A DNA stretch of 64,000 nt from Lysinibacillus mangiferihumi (lineage in GTDB: Bacteria; Bacillota; Bacilli; Bacillales_A; Planococcaceae): the NCBI RefSeq assembly GCF_003049665.1, contig NZ_PYWM01000002.1, positions 248,001 to 312,000 of the forward strand, given 5' to 3'. The notes below the pieces were generated by a model. The model saw only the letters and a program-made list of their open reading frames with translations, was not told the DNA's origin and searched no databases. Every line of letters begins with the position of its first letter. Positions within the stretch are counted from its first letter, which is position 1. Made by a program: the position numbers and the translations under genes. Below are positions 25,419 to 33,927 of the stretch, piece by piece.

Positions 25419-27653
25419 ATGACAATTATAGGAATGTTGCATCATCGTCTAGATCCTAAAACTGTTATCAAGTCATATGCATATGCAGCAGTTGCAAAAG
25501 CAGAAGGAGTAGAATTTTTTTACTTTACACCTAAAAAGGTAAACTTTGACAATCGTACGATCAATGGGCAGGTATTAGAAGATGGGCAATGGCATGAAAG
25601 AGTGATGCCCTTTCCAGATGTAATTTATAATGCTGGAAGTCCAGAAAAATTAGCGGTGTCAAAAAAAATAATAGAGAGATTGAAAAAGGAGATTCCGTTT
25701 ACTACACATTCAATTGGTAATAAATGGAATGTTATGGAGCGACTTAAAGAGGCGAAGGAATTTGATAAATACATTATTCCAACAGAAATAGTAAAAAACA
25801 CAGATGTCTTTCATAGCTATATAGCCCACCATAAAAAAATTGTATTTAAGCCGATTGACGGCAGGAAAGGAAAAGGAATCTATTTTATTATCAAAATAGG
25901 AGACCATTTTGAGGTACGGCAAAATAGCGAGAATCGTATGTACTCAAAGCAACAGTTAAATGCATTAATCCATGAACTTCTTGAAACGGGTACGTTTATT
26001 ATGCAACCGTATATTCAATCGAAAATGAAATCGGGTCAAGTTTATGATTTTCGTCTACATGTTCAAAAAAATGGGGAAGGTAAATGGGTGGTGACAACAG
26101 TTTATCCACGTATTGCACCACATGGCTCAATTATTCCAAACATCAACAATGGCGGTTATACAAATTATTTGGATCCATTTTTAGAACAAGAGTTTAAAGA
26201 AGAAGCCTTTAATATTCGTCGGATGTTGGAACATTTCTCATTATCTTTGGCACGCCATTTAGATGACATTCAGATGACGAAGTTTGGAGAGGTCATTGAT
26301 GAGATTGGAATAGATGTCGGGCTCGATGCGCAACAAAAAATATGGATCTACGAGGTAAACTGGCGTCCTGGTTGTCCGCCAGCGTTTTACTTAGAATTAG
26401 ATGTTGTTATCCATTCGATTCGTTATGCAAAGTACTTAGCAGAAACCCAACAACCGCTAAAAAAACCAAAAGCAAAACCTGCAACTTCAAACACAAAAAC
26501 AGTAGTACCAAAACCTACAGATTCAAAACCAAAGCAAGTCGAAGTAACAGCACAATCGAACCATGCAAAATTCGATAAACCAATAATTGCGATTACTGGT
26601 AGTGCAGGAAAGACCACATCTAAGGCATTTTTAGGGTCTATATTGTCTAAAAAATGGAATGTATTTGAGTCGAAGGATTACTGGAATACGACTGAACATA
26701 CTAAAAAACATGCAGAAGAAATCAACGATTCTCACCAAGCCGTTGTGCTCGAATATGGAATGGCTTATCCAGGTATCATTACAAACCACTGTAGCATTAT
26801 CCAACCGAATATAAGTATCGTTACAAATATTGGACTTGCGCATGTTGGGAATTTTGATGGAGATGTTCGAAAAGTAGCGAAAGCTAAGTCAGAATTAATT
26901 CAAGGTATGGATCAGCAAGGGTTACTTATTTTAAATAAAGATGACGACAATTCAAACTATTTATTGACCGATCAATTTAAAGGAAAAATCCTGACTACTG
27001 GTATTCACACAGCAGCGGACTATCGAGCATACGATATACAATATAAAGAAAATGGCATGGCATTTAAGATGGAACTGCAAGGTCAGGAAATCCAATTATT
27101 TATTCCGATTTTAGGAGAACATCACGTTTATAATGCCCTTAATGCGGTCGCAGTTGCAGATTATTTAGGGTTTACGCCACAGGAAATAAAAGCAGGTTTG
27201 CATTTTAAAAAGCCGCCAAGAAGGTTGACGGTGTATAACTGCCGCGATCATATAACGGTCATTGATGATACTGTTCACTCCCATCCTCAAGGCGTAAGGG
27301 CAGCCCTAAATGTGCTAACAAATGTTAGCAACAAACGGCGTGTGGCAATAATTGGGCAGATGCGTGAGCTAGGTGATTTAAGAGAAGAAGAATATCGCAA
27401 ATTAGGCGAATTTATTGTTGAACAAGGCATTGATCTTTTAATTACCTATGGCTTTAGGACAGAAGAAATAGGAGCAGCGGCCATAGCAAAAGGCATGGAT
27501 TCAAACAAGATTTATCATTTTACGAATAAAGATCAATTGCATGCGCTGTTAGAGAAAATAATCGAACCTCATGACACGATTCTTGTCAAAGGTGCTAGTA
27601 AAACGAATATGTTTGAAACCGTTAAATTTTTAGACCAAACATTTAAAGCATAA
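25419..27653 (+). CDS. YheC/YheD-type ATP-grasp fused to a MurF-like ligase
   Basis: A 744-residue two-enzyme protein. Residues 1-340 match the YheC/YheD ATP-grasp family, proteins linked to the spore coat in B. subtilis (HHRLDPKTVIKSYAYAAVAK, VFKPIDGRKGKGIY, VYDFRLHVQKN, IYEVNWRPGCPP). A Lys/Pro/Thr-rich linker (about 345-387) follows. Residues 388-744 are a Mur ligase: P-loop ITGSAGKTTSK near 393, NIGLAHVGNFDG, the carbamylated-Lys region AKAKSELIQG, and IDDTVHSHPQG where MurF has DDxYNANP. ATP-grasp followed by Mur ligase is the order in cyanophycin synthetase, but the ATP-grasp type differs. Both units make acyl-phosphate intermediates and amide bonds, so a peptide or polyamide product is inferred. 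AAGGAAG precedes the ATG. Confidence 0.82.
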   Translation: MTIIGMLHHRLDPKTVIKSYAYAAVAKAEGVEFFYFTPKKVNFDNRTINGQVLEDGQWHERVMPFPDVIYNAGSPEKLAVSKKIIERLKKEIPFTTHSIGNKWNVMERLKEAKEFDKYIIPTEIVKNTDVFHSYIAHHKKIVFKPIDGRKGKGIYFIIKIGDHFEVRQNSENRMYSKQQLNALIHELLETGTFIMQPYIQSKMKSGQVYDFRLHVQKNGEGKWVVTTVYPRIAPHGSIIPNINNGGYTNYLDPFLEQEFKEEAFNIRRMLEHFSLSLARHLDDIQMTKFGEVIDEIGIDVGLDAQQKIWIYEVNWRPGCPPAFYLELDVVIHSIRYAKYLAETQQPLKKPKAKPATSNTKTVVPKPTDSKPKQVEVTAQSNHAKFDKPIIAITGSAGKTTSKAFLGSILSKKWNVFESKDYWNTTEHTKKHAEEINDSHQAVVLEYGMAYPGIITNHCSIIQPNISIVTNIGLAHVGNFDGDVRKVAKAKSELIQGMDQQGLLILNKDDDNSNYLLTDQFKGKILTTGIHTAADYRAYDIQYKENGMAFKMELQGQEIQLFIPILGEHHVYNALNAVAVADYLGFTPQEIKAGLHFKKPPRRLTVYNCRDHITVIDDTVHSHPQGVRAALNVLTNVSNKRRVAIIGQMRELGDLREEEYRKLGEFIVEQGIDLLITYGFRTEEIGAAAIAKGMDSNKIYHFTNKDQLHALLEKIIEPHDTILVKGASKTNMFETVKFLDQTFKA

Positions 27654-27660
27654 CGAGGAA

Positions 27661-27702
27661 AACCCGAGTAGTTGCCTATTGGATAGGGCAATTACTCGGG
27701 TT
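27661..27702. terminator. Bidirectional terminator between converging ligase genes
   Basis: AACCCGAGTAGTTGCC and GGGCAATTACTCGGGTT form a long stem with one mismatch and a short loop, between the plus-strand fusion gene and the minus-strand ATP-grasp gene. Confidence 0.78.
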
Positions 27703-27862
27703 GATTGTTGTGAATGCAAACAAAGTAAAACGATGTATCTAGCGCTCTATTGCCTAAATTGCTCATAGTAAAGCGGATGAAGCAAAAGCCACATCCGCAA
27801 CTACAGCATATTTACTAAGAAGATAGATTAAGTTGGAACGATAAGCAGCAATCGCCCCCAAA

Positions 27863-29068
27863 TTAGAGCGCTTTTAATAGAAATTTGATTTCTTTGGCGG
27901 CGGTTATAGCATTAGTTTTCGCTTGAGCTAAAGTTTTACCCTCGGCAATGACATAGGCATAGCGATGACCCATCGACAACGGTGGGGTTAACAAGGTTCC
28001 TTTTCGCGGTTTTACATATACATCGACAACACCAGGTGCTTTTGTTGCCCTTGTTTTACCGATTACTCTTTCTAACACACCTTTGCTCTCTACTATGACA
28101 TATTTTGTAAAGATGAATTTTTTATGCCTAGGTTGGACATTTGGTTGTTCACCTAAAAATAATTTCAGTGTTTCTTCCACTAAACTAAATCCGAAAGCCG
28201 CATGTAGCATATTATTCATAGCGCCACCTGAAATTCGAGGGTTAATCTCAATGAGCTTCCATCCTTGTTCTGTTAAACGAAGCTCTAGATGCAATGTTCC
28301 ATTTTCAATATCAAATACTTTGACAATAGAATGGAGCACTTCTTCAATCCCTTTTTGAATATCAGAAGGTACTTCCGCGAGTATACCATAGCCTGTAATA
28401 ATAAATCGTTTACCTTTTGTAATCTCCTGTTCAATAATACCGATTGTGTGAACTTGTCGCTTATAGACCATTGCTTCAACTAAGTATTGGGGTCCATCAA
28501 TATATTCCTCAATCATGATGGTTTCACCAGGGTTTTTATTTTGGAGAAATGTAAGATGTGAATCGAGTTGGTTTTTATCTGTCGCCAGTAGTACGTCTTT
28601 TGAACCCGTTGATTTAGGAGATTTAACAATCAATGGAAATACCATGTTATTTGAAAATGATTCATGCGGTTTTTTTAGGAAAAATTTTGGGGAGTACGGC
28701 TGATCCTTTAATAGATTTCTTGTTTTCTCTTTATCTTCCATCATTTCAATTGCTGCTGATGAAGTATAGTTTTGGCAAAATTCATCACATAAAATAGAGG
28801 CAATATGAACAAATGGATCTACAAAACTAACAATGGACTTTATCTCTAAACCGGTATCAAGCAAATCATGAATTTCCTCTATCATATCTTCTATATTGGA
28901 AGTATCGATAAAAATCATTTTATGAATGTCTGGATAGGCTTTTCTCTGTTGTAATTGTTTTTCATTGCTTGTGAACAGTATTGTCAAGTAGCCCAATTTT
29001 TCTGCTGCTTTTATCGCTTCACGACTAGACCCAGATTTGTTTGTACCGATAAATATAATTGCCTTCAG
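27863..29068 (-). CDS. ATP-grasp carboxylate-amine ligase, probable CTG start
   Basis: ATP-grasp protein of about 401 residues. Parts visible: a Rossmann-like N-terminal pre-ATP-grasp domain (KAIIFIGTNKSGSSREAIKAAEKLGY), ATP-binding strands (FPLIVKSPKSTGSKDVLLA, MIEEYIDGPQYLVEAMVY), the metal site LIEINPRISGGAM, and a C-terminal domain of the L-amino-acid ligase group (BacD-like). Such enzymes join an acid to an amine through an acyl phosphate. The best minus-strand ribosome site, GAAGGAG at 29077-29083, points to CTG 29068, 8 bases downstream; GTG 29092 has no site. It stands between the fusion ligase and the two MurF-like ligases, on the opposite strand, sharing the 29069-29219 region with the first MurF-like gene. 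Confidence 0.82.
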   Translation of the reverse strand: MKAIIFIGTNKSGSSREAIKAAEKLGYLTILFTSNEKQLQQRKAYPDIHKMIFIDTSNIEDMIEEIHDLLDTGLEIKSIVSFVDPFVHIASILCDEFCQNYTSSAAIEMMEDKEKTRNLLKDQPYSPKFFLKKPHESFSNNMVFPLIVKSPKSTGSKDVLLATDKNQLDSHLTFLQNKNPGETIMIEEYIDGPQYLVEAMVYKRQVHTIGIIEQEITKGKRFIITGYGILAEVPSDIQKGIEEVLHSIVKVFDIENGTLHLELRLTEQGWKLIEINPRISGGAMNNMLHAAFGFSLVEETLKLFLGEQPNVQPRHKKFIFTKYVIVESKGVLERVIGKTRATKAPGVVDVYVKPRKGTLLTPPLSMGHRYAYVIAEGKTLAQAKTNAITAAKEIKFLLKAL

Positions 29069-29186
29069 TGAAATCACTCCTTCAATTGGCACTTGGATTA
29101 TTAATATACACCTTATATATATGCTGTGAAATAGTTTTCTTCTAGTTATGTATCATGTTTACATCCAAGCAACTTTTAAAGTGCTT

Positions 29187-29195
29187 CATATAATA
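29187..29195 (+). promoter_or_regulatory. Sigma-K-like -10 element before the first MurF-like gene
   Basis: CATATAATA fits CATAnnnTA, the -10 consensus of mother-cell sigma-K promoters, and ends 24 bases before the ATG. The expected AC at -35 is not present at 16-17 bp spacing (GC is found), so this is only half a promoter. Confidence 0.35.
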
Positions 29196-29219
29196 GAGAA
29201 GAAAGGAGTGTGAAATGAT

Positions 29220-30629
29220 ATGAAGCCTCTATCGGTGAAGAATTTAACAGCGATTACTGCAGGTAAATTATTGCAAGGATCGGATGAGGTGCTGATCCAG
29301 TATGGCGCATATCGGCTAAAACAAGTGAAAAAACCGTACACAGCTCTATTTACAGACAAACGCATAGTAAACTGGAAAAGTCTTGAATCGCTTGCTCCTC
29401 TAGTGCTTGTTACAGAGTGGGTGTATAGTCAGCATGAAATTCCTCAACACGTAATAATTATTCAAGTAGAAAATACAGATGAGGCCTACTGGAAGTTTGT
29501 ACATTATTATCGTAGTCAATTTGAAATCCCTGTTATTGCAATTACCGGAACATCAGGCAAAACTACAACAAAAGAGATGATAAAACATATTCTTTCTGCT
29601 GAAAAAGAAGTAACCGCTACGACTTTAAGTAGTAATTCTAGAACCGCTTCATTGCAGTATTTACTTAGTATTGAAGAGGAAACAGAAGTAGCAGTTTTTG
29701 AAACAGCTGTTGGATCACCAGGAGATGTAAGGAAAGCAGGGAAGTATTTTAAGCCGACAATCGGTATTATTACCAATATCGGAGCACACCATTTAAACTA
29801 CTGTAAAACTTTGGATGGCTATATACAGGCGAAGGGTGAAATGGTTGAAATAGTGAATCCAGATGGTGCATTAATTCTCAATGCAGAAGATGTCAATATA
29901 CGAAAAATTGATTTATCGAAATTTAAAGGACGTATTATTTACATCGGCCAGCAAGCATCCTGCCATTATAGAGCGAGTTCTATTCGCTATGTAGAGAATG
30001 GTATGCAGTTTACATTGCATCATAAAAAGAAAAAATATGACGTTTTCGTTCCTGGATTTGGAGAACATCAAGTCTATAATGCATTGGGGGCAATTGCGGC
30101 CATTCATGAATTACGTGTACCGATTTCCGAAGCGATTAAACAATTAGCGACATTCAAGAAAGTGAATAAGCAACTACAACTTTTTGAAGGAATCAATGGT
30201 TCTCTATTGATCGACGATACTTGGAGCTTAACAACAACGTCCTTAGAAGCTGCTTTAAAGGTCTTAAATTCATTAGGAGAAGGCAAGAAAAAAATTGCCA
30301 TTATCGGAACGATTACGGATTTAGGGTCCTGGGGGTATATTATCCATGAGCAAGCAGGAGAATTAATCCATAAAATTGGTGTAGATGTTCTTATTACTAT
30401 TGGAGAGCACGCCCGAATTATGGCTGATCGTGCAATAAAATTAGGCTTCCGTAAGCCCGTTTATATATTTAATAATAATATCCTCGTCTATAAGTTATTA
30501 CATGAAATAGTAGATGAGAATACGATTATTCTAATAAAAGGAGATATGTATAGTAAGCAAATTTACCAACTGGCCGCTGATTTAAAAATTAAAAAAACGT
30601 TGCCAAAAGAAAATGATTCTAGGCAATAA
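29220..30629 (+). CDS. MurF-like ligase, copy 1
   Basis: A 469-residue Mur-ligase-family protein with three domains in MurF order. Domain 1 (1-100) replaces the UDP-MurNAc-binding part and lacks a clear DSR motif. The central ATPase has P-loop ITGTSGKTTTKEMIKHI near residue 107, NIGAHHLNYCKT and AKGEMVEIVNPDGALILNAED. In the C-terminal third, the MurF motif DDxYNANP reads DDTWSLTTTS (about 331), so the Asn-Pro is lost and the acceptor must differ from D-Ala-D-Ala. It is about 35-45% identical by eye to the next gene, a tandem duplication. GAAAGGAG precedes the ATG by 11 bases. A real cell-wall MurF would normally sit beside ddl, not here. Confidence 0.8.
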   Translation: MKPLSVKNLTAITAGKLLQGSDEVLIQYGAYRLKQVKKPYTALFTDKRIVNWKSLESLAPLVLVTEWVYSQHEIPQHVIIIQVENTDEAYWKFVHYYRSQFEIPVIAITGTSGKTTTKEMIKHILSAEKEVTATTLSSNSRTASLQYLLSIEEETEVAVFETAVGSPGDVRKAGKYFKPTIGIITNIGAHHLNYCKTLDGYIQAKGEMVEIVNPDGALILNAEDVNIRKIDLSKFKGRIIYIGQQASCHYRASSIRYVENGMQFTLHHKKKKYDVFVPGFGEHQVYNALGAIAAIHELRVPISEAIKQLATFKKVNKQLQLFEGINGSLLIDDTWSLTTTSLEAALKVLNSLGEGKKKIAIIGTITDLGSWGYIIHEQAGELIHKIGVDVLITIGEHARIMADRAIKLGFRKPVYIFNNNILVYKLLHEIVDENTIILIKGDMYSKQIYQLAADLKIKKTLPKENDSRQ

Positions 30630-30791
30630 TGTACTTGATATGAAAGCTGGTTAAAGACTGTGTCGCATAAAGTCATGTCATAATATTGTATAGTAATCTT
30701 CTAGAAAGGAGCGCTTTAAATAAAGGATAAAGCACGTCATCAAATAATAGTTGTTACTAGAAATAGGGTAGAATGGTTCTTCATTACCCAC

Positions 30792-30819
30792 ACTTCTAGT
30801 GATTATATTTCATACTATA
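30792..30819 (+). promoter_or_regulatory. Putative sigma-K promoter before the second MurF-like gene
   Basis: AC at 30792-30793, a 17-bp spacer and CATACTATA at 30811-30819 fit the sigma-K pattern (AC, 16-17 bp, CATAnnnTA). Transcription would begin around 30825, just before the strong GGGGAGGAG at 30827-30835, so the leader would be very short. Short motif; chance matches are possible in AT-rich DNA. Confidence 0.42.
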
Positions 30820-30841
30820 CTGAGAGGGGGGAGGAGTTCAC

Positions 30842-32227
30842 GTGCAAAATATTCGCGTGACTGTGGTTAGAAAGTTACTACAAGGGGAGTTAGTAAGTGG
30901 TTCTGAGCAATGGCTTATCAAACATGCCATCTATTATAATCGCCATGATTTGACGCAAAAGAATACACTCATGTTTATCAATAGAAGTGAGACCATTAAT
31001 TGGGAAGAAATCGATAAAAAGGGACCATCCCTCGTTATTTCAGATAAACCTTTAGAAGAACTAAAAAAAGCACTACCGAATACAACGGTTATTCGCGTGA
31101 AAAGTACGTTGCAGGCATACTGGAAGTTTATTGAGTATTATAGAGGACTATTTGACATACCAGTAGTCGCATTAACGGGTACATGTGGAAAAACAACTAC
31201 AAAAGAAATGATTAAACATATTGCGAGCAAAGACTGGAATGTGCAGGCATCTATTAGTAGCAAAAATGAACCTCGCCAATCTTTACCTTATTTAATAGGC
31301 ATCGATGAAACGACGAAAGCAGCGGTTTTTGAATTAGGGCTAGGGAATACGGGGAATATTAAGCATCAATGTATGATTTATCGGCCGACGATTGGTATTA
31401 TTACAAATATCGGTGTGCATCATTTGGATGGCTGTAAAAATCTTGAAGGCTATATCAAAGCAAAGTCTGAAATTTTAGAAGGAATAGCTGAAGATGGAAC
31501 ATTAATCATCAATGCAGATGATGAAAACACAAAAAAAATTCCTCTGCATACGTTTAAAGGGAAAATTATTACGATTGGGGTTCAGGGAAAAGCCGATTAT
31601 AAAGCTTCGAACATGCAATTTATAAACAACGGTATGAAATTTACCCTGCAAGTAGCTAAGGAAAAATATACAGTATTTGTACCTGGCTATGGAGAACACC
31701 AAGTATATAATGCATTAGCGGCCATCGTTGCTGCAAAAGAAATGGGCATGTCCATTCAGCATGCAATCTCACGTTTAAAAACATTTAAACCGATGGCAAG
31801 GCATCTAGAAATGTCAACCGGTCTTAAAGGAAGTACTATCGTAGATGATACATGGACGAATAATCCTACATCGGTTGAAGCAGCCTTGAAAGTTTTAGAT
31901 ACGATAGGAAAAGATAAAAAAATAATCCTTATATTAGGTGATATAAAGCGATTGGGTCTTTTCGAAGAGAAGTATCATCGTGAGATTGGCTCCATGGTGG
32001 CTGAGCGAAATATTCAAATGCTGATTACCATTGGAAAAAGAGCCGAACATATAGCAGCACAAGCAAAAAAAGATGGCACCACTGCAGAAGTTCATGTTTT
32101 TAAAGATGTTGCAGGGGTATTAGAATTACTCAAACCAAAACTTGATAAAAATACGATTGTGCTTATAAAAGGCCCAATGTCTAGTAGATCCATGATTGAA
32201 TTTGCCAATCATCTAAAGGAAATCTAA
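30842..32227 (+). CDS. MurF-like ligase, copy 2
   Basis: A 461-residue paralogue of the preceding gene. P-loop LTGTCGKTTTKEMIKHI near residue 110, NIGVHHLDGCKNLEGYIKAKSE with the catalytic His and carbamylated Lys, IINADDENTKK, and VDDTWTNNPTS near 333, closer to the MurF motif DDxYNANPxS than copy 1. So this copy looks the more canonical, with a possible Asn-Pro contact kept. Domain 1 again departs from the UDP-MurNAc-binding type. GTG start after GGGGGAGGAG. Substrates unknown; with the two ATP-grasp units it suggests stepwise addition of residues to an acid. Confidence 0.82.
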   Translation: MQNIRVTVVRKLLQGELVSGSEQWLIKHAIYYNRHDLTQKNTLMFINRSETINWEEIDKKGPSLVISDKPLEELKKALPNTTVIRVKSTLQAYWKFIEYYRGLFDIPVVALTGTCGKTTTKEMIKHIASKDWNVQASISSKNEPRQSLPYLIGIDETTKAAVFELGLGNTGNIKHQCMIYRPTIGIITNIGVHHLDGCKNLEGYIKAKSEILEGIAEDGTLIINADDENTKKIPLHTFKGKIITIGVQGKADYKASNMQFINNGMKFTLQVAKEKYTVFVPGYGEHQVYNALAAIVAAKEMGMSIQHAISRLKTFKPMARHLEMSTGLKGSTIVDDTWTNNPTSVEAALKVLDTIGKDKKIILILGDIKRLGLFEEKYHREIGSMVAERNIQMLITIGKRAEHIAAQAKKDGTTAEVHVFKDVAGVLELLKPKLDKNTIVLIKGPMSSRSMIEFANHLKEI

Positions 32228-32310
32228 CAGCATAGCAGGGCAAATTTTATGGTAGCAATGACAAACAAGACTTTAACGATGTAAAATTCATCCAACCATT
32301 TAAAGCGAAA

Positions 32311-32355
32311 ACATAGCATACAAACGTGTCAATGACACTGCTTTGTATGCTATGT
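32311..32355. terminator. Bidirectional terminator after the MurF-like pair
   Basis: ACATAGCATACAAA pairs perfectly with TTTGTATGCTATGT around a 17-nt loop that itself contains GTGTCA/TGACAC; A-rich before and T-rich after, between converging genes. Confidence 0.82.
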
Positions 32356-32407
32356 TTATATATTTGCTAGCAGTCATTCAATTGTTTATTGCCAGATTGT
32401 ATGTCTT

Positions 32408-33340
32408 TTAAAATACTCGTTTTGCTGTTAAATAATGTTCCTTATAATAATCAACAAATAGTACTCTTGTCGTAACACCGCTTGAAGTTGGGATAATGAG
32501 ACGTTGATCGCCAGCGTAGATAGCTACAAGCGAAGGGTTTTTCGAACCTTTCACACCATTAAAGAATACTAAGTCACCCTTTTTCAAATTGGCACGTGAC
32601 ACCGTAGTTCCTTTCGCCATGAGTTCTTTTAAGTTTGTAGTACCAAGTTTTACGCCACTTTTACGGTAGACATATTCAACGAAACCAGGTGCTGTAAAAC
32701 GTAAACTTTGTTCATTTATTGTGGAACTAATTGTTGCTTTATTTTTATAAGTAATCGCATTTTCTACGATTTTATCACCCTTTGTTGCAGGGTTGGCAGA
32801 TAATAATGTTGGTAATACTCTGCGAGCAGATACGTAATTGTCTTTATAATATGGCTTACTATTCATATCTGAAATGACAATATTTTGCTTGGAATCAGCC
32901 ATATGGATAATTTTGTTATTACCAATGTACATGCCTACATGATCAGGATCCGTGCCTGTTTTTTTACTTTTAAAGAATACTAAGTCACCTTTTTGCAATT
33001 GGTTTCTTGCAACATATGTCCCTTGTTGTATCATGTAATTTTCATTATACGTACCAAGATCTACACCATTCTTTTCAAAAATATACATAAGGAATGAAGC
33101 ACAAGAAAATTTGTAAGGATATGTAGACTTGTACACGCTATTACTGTATGTAGCCTTACCAATTAAGCTTTTCCCTGTTTGAATCAGTTGATCGGCCTTT
33201 GCCGCAACGGCCTGGTCATTATTTTGCGCATTTGTCGTCGCTGCCTCCACTTTTATCGGTTCAAATGTACCTTGAACGATTCCGAATGAGCTAAACCCAA
33301 TCGACAATGCTAATGTAGTTGTTAAAAAATGTTTTTTCAT
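32408..33340 (-). CDS. Secreted protein with two NlpC/P60 domains, the second catalytically dead
   Basis: A 310-residue exported protein with a typical signal peptide cut near VEAA (about 31-34). Domain 1 (about 45-175) has Cys80 in FSCASFLMY and His134 in DHVGMYIG, as in active cell-wall endopeptidases. Domain 2 (about 188-310) repeats the same layout (QLQKGDLVFFK and NLKKGDLVFFN align), but Ala217 replaces the Cys and Leu271 replaces the His, so it cannot be a peptidase and may bind wall peptides. It converges on the MurF-like genes. Cleavage of D-Glu-diaminoacid bonds is the family activity; the actual target is unknown. Confidence 0.88.
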   Translation of the reverse strand: MKKHFLTTTLALSIGFSSFGIVQGTFEPIKVEAATTNAQNNDQAVAAKADQLIQTGKSLIGKATYSNSVYKSTYPYKFSCASFLMYIFEKNGVDLGTYNENYMIQQGTYVARNQLQKGDLVFFKSKKTGTDPDHVGMYIGNNKIIHMADSKQNIVISDMNSKPYYKDNYVSARRVLPTLLSANPATKGDKIVENAITYKNKATISSTINEQSLRFTAPGFVEYVYRKSGVKLGTTNLKELMAKGTTVSRANLKKGDLVFFNGVKGSKNPSLVAIYAGDQRLIIPTSSGVTTRVLFVDYYKEHYLTAKRVF

Positions 33341-33927
33341 GCTGTTTTTTACCTCCTGTAAGCGAGCAGTAAATTTTTCTGTTTGCTTGCCATTGCAATA
33401 ATCGTAGCATGAAAAACACGGGGTTCTGCTAGGTAAATGTTTCCACAGTGCACGTCACCCTACCTGAAAACCTTGATAGTAAAGGCTTTATCGCTTGAAT
33501 TTACAGTTTCATTACAAATGTTTCAGTTTGTGATGATAAAAGTAGGATTGTGTCAAAAACAATCGGATCTTTTTCTATTTTAAATAACATTACAATAGAA
33601 TTTAAAGGGAAGTCAGAATACTTAAAAAATAATAAGCAATGTGGCAATAGAGCGTACTGCCATACAAATTTTATAAATCAAATTAAGAATATTTTATGAT
33701 AGAAAAATAACTTTTTTGCTCGAATAATGCTTATATAAGCACGCTTTACAACCTTATTTCTTATCATCTTTTGTTATGAAATACATAGTTCGAGTCATGG
33801 GAGTTAAAGGGATAATATGTTATATTTAGGGAGAAAACAAGCAAGACTTTCATCCTCAAAAGCTAGCGAAAAATGTTGTTTCGTAGAAGTAATTGATATA
33901 ATTTCACTAACGAAAGGGGAAAATGGT
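33341..33927. other. Gene-free region between divergent NlpC/P60 and chemoreceptor genes
   Basis: AT-rich with many stops in all frames. It must hold promoters for both flanking genes. A plus-strand frame extension from 33817 into the chemoreceptor is open, but its product (Cys- and Ser-rich, no ribosome site) does not look like a real N terminus. No hairpin with a T tail was noticed. Confidence 0.5.
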
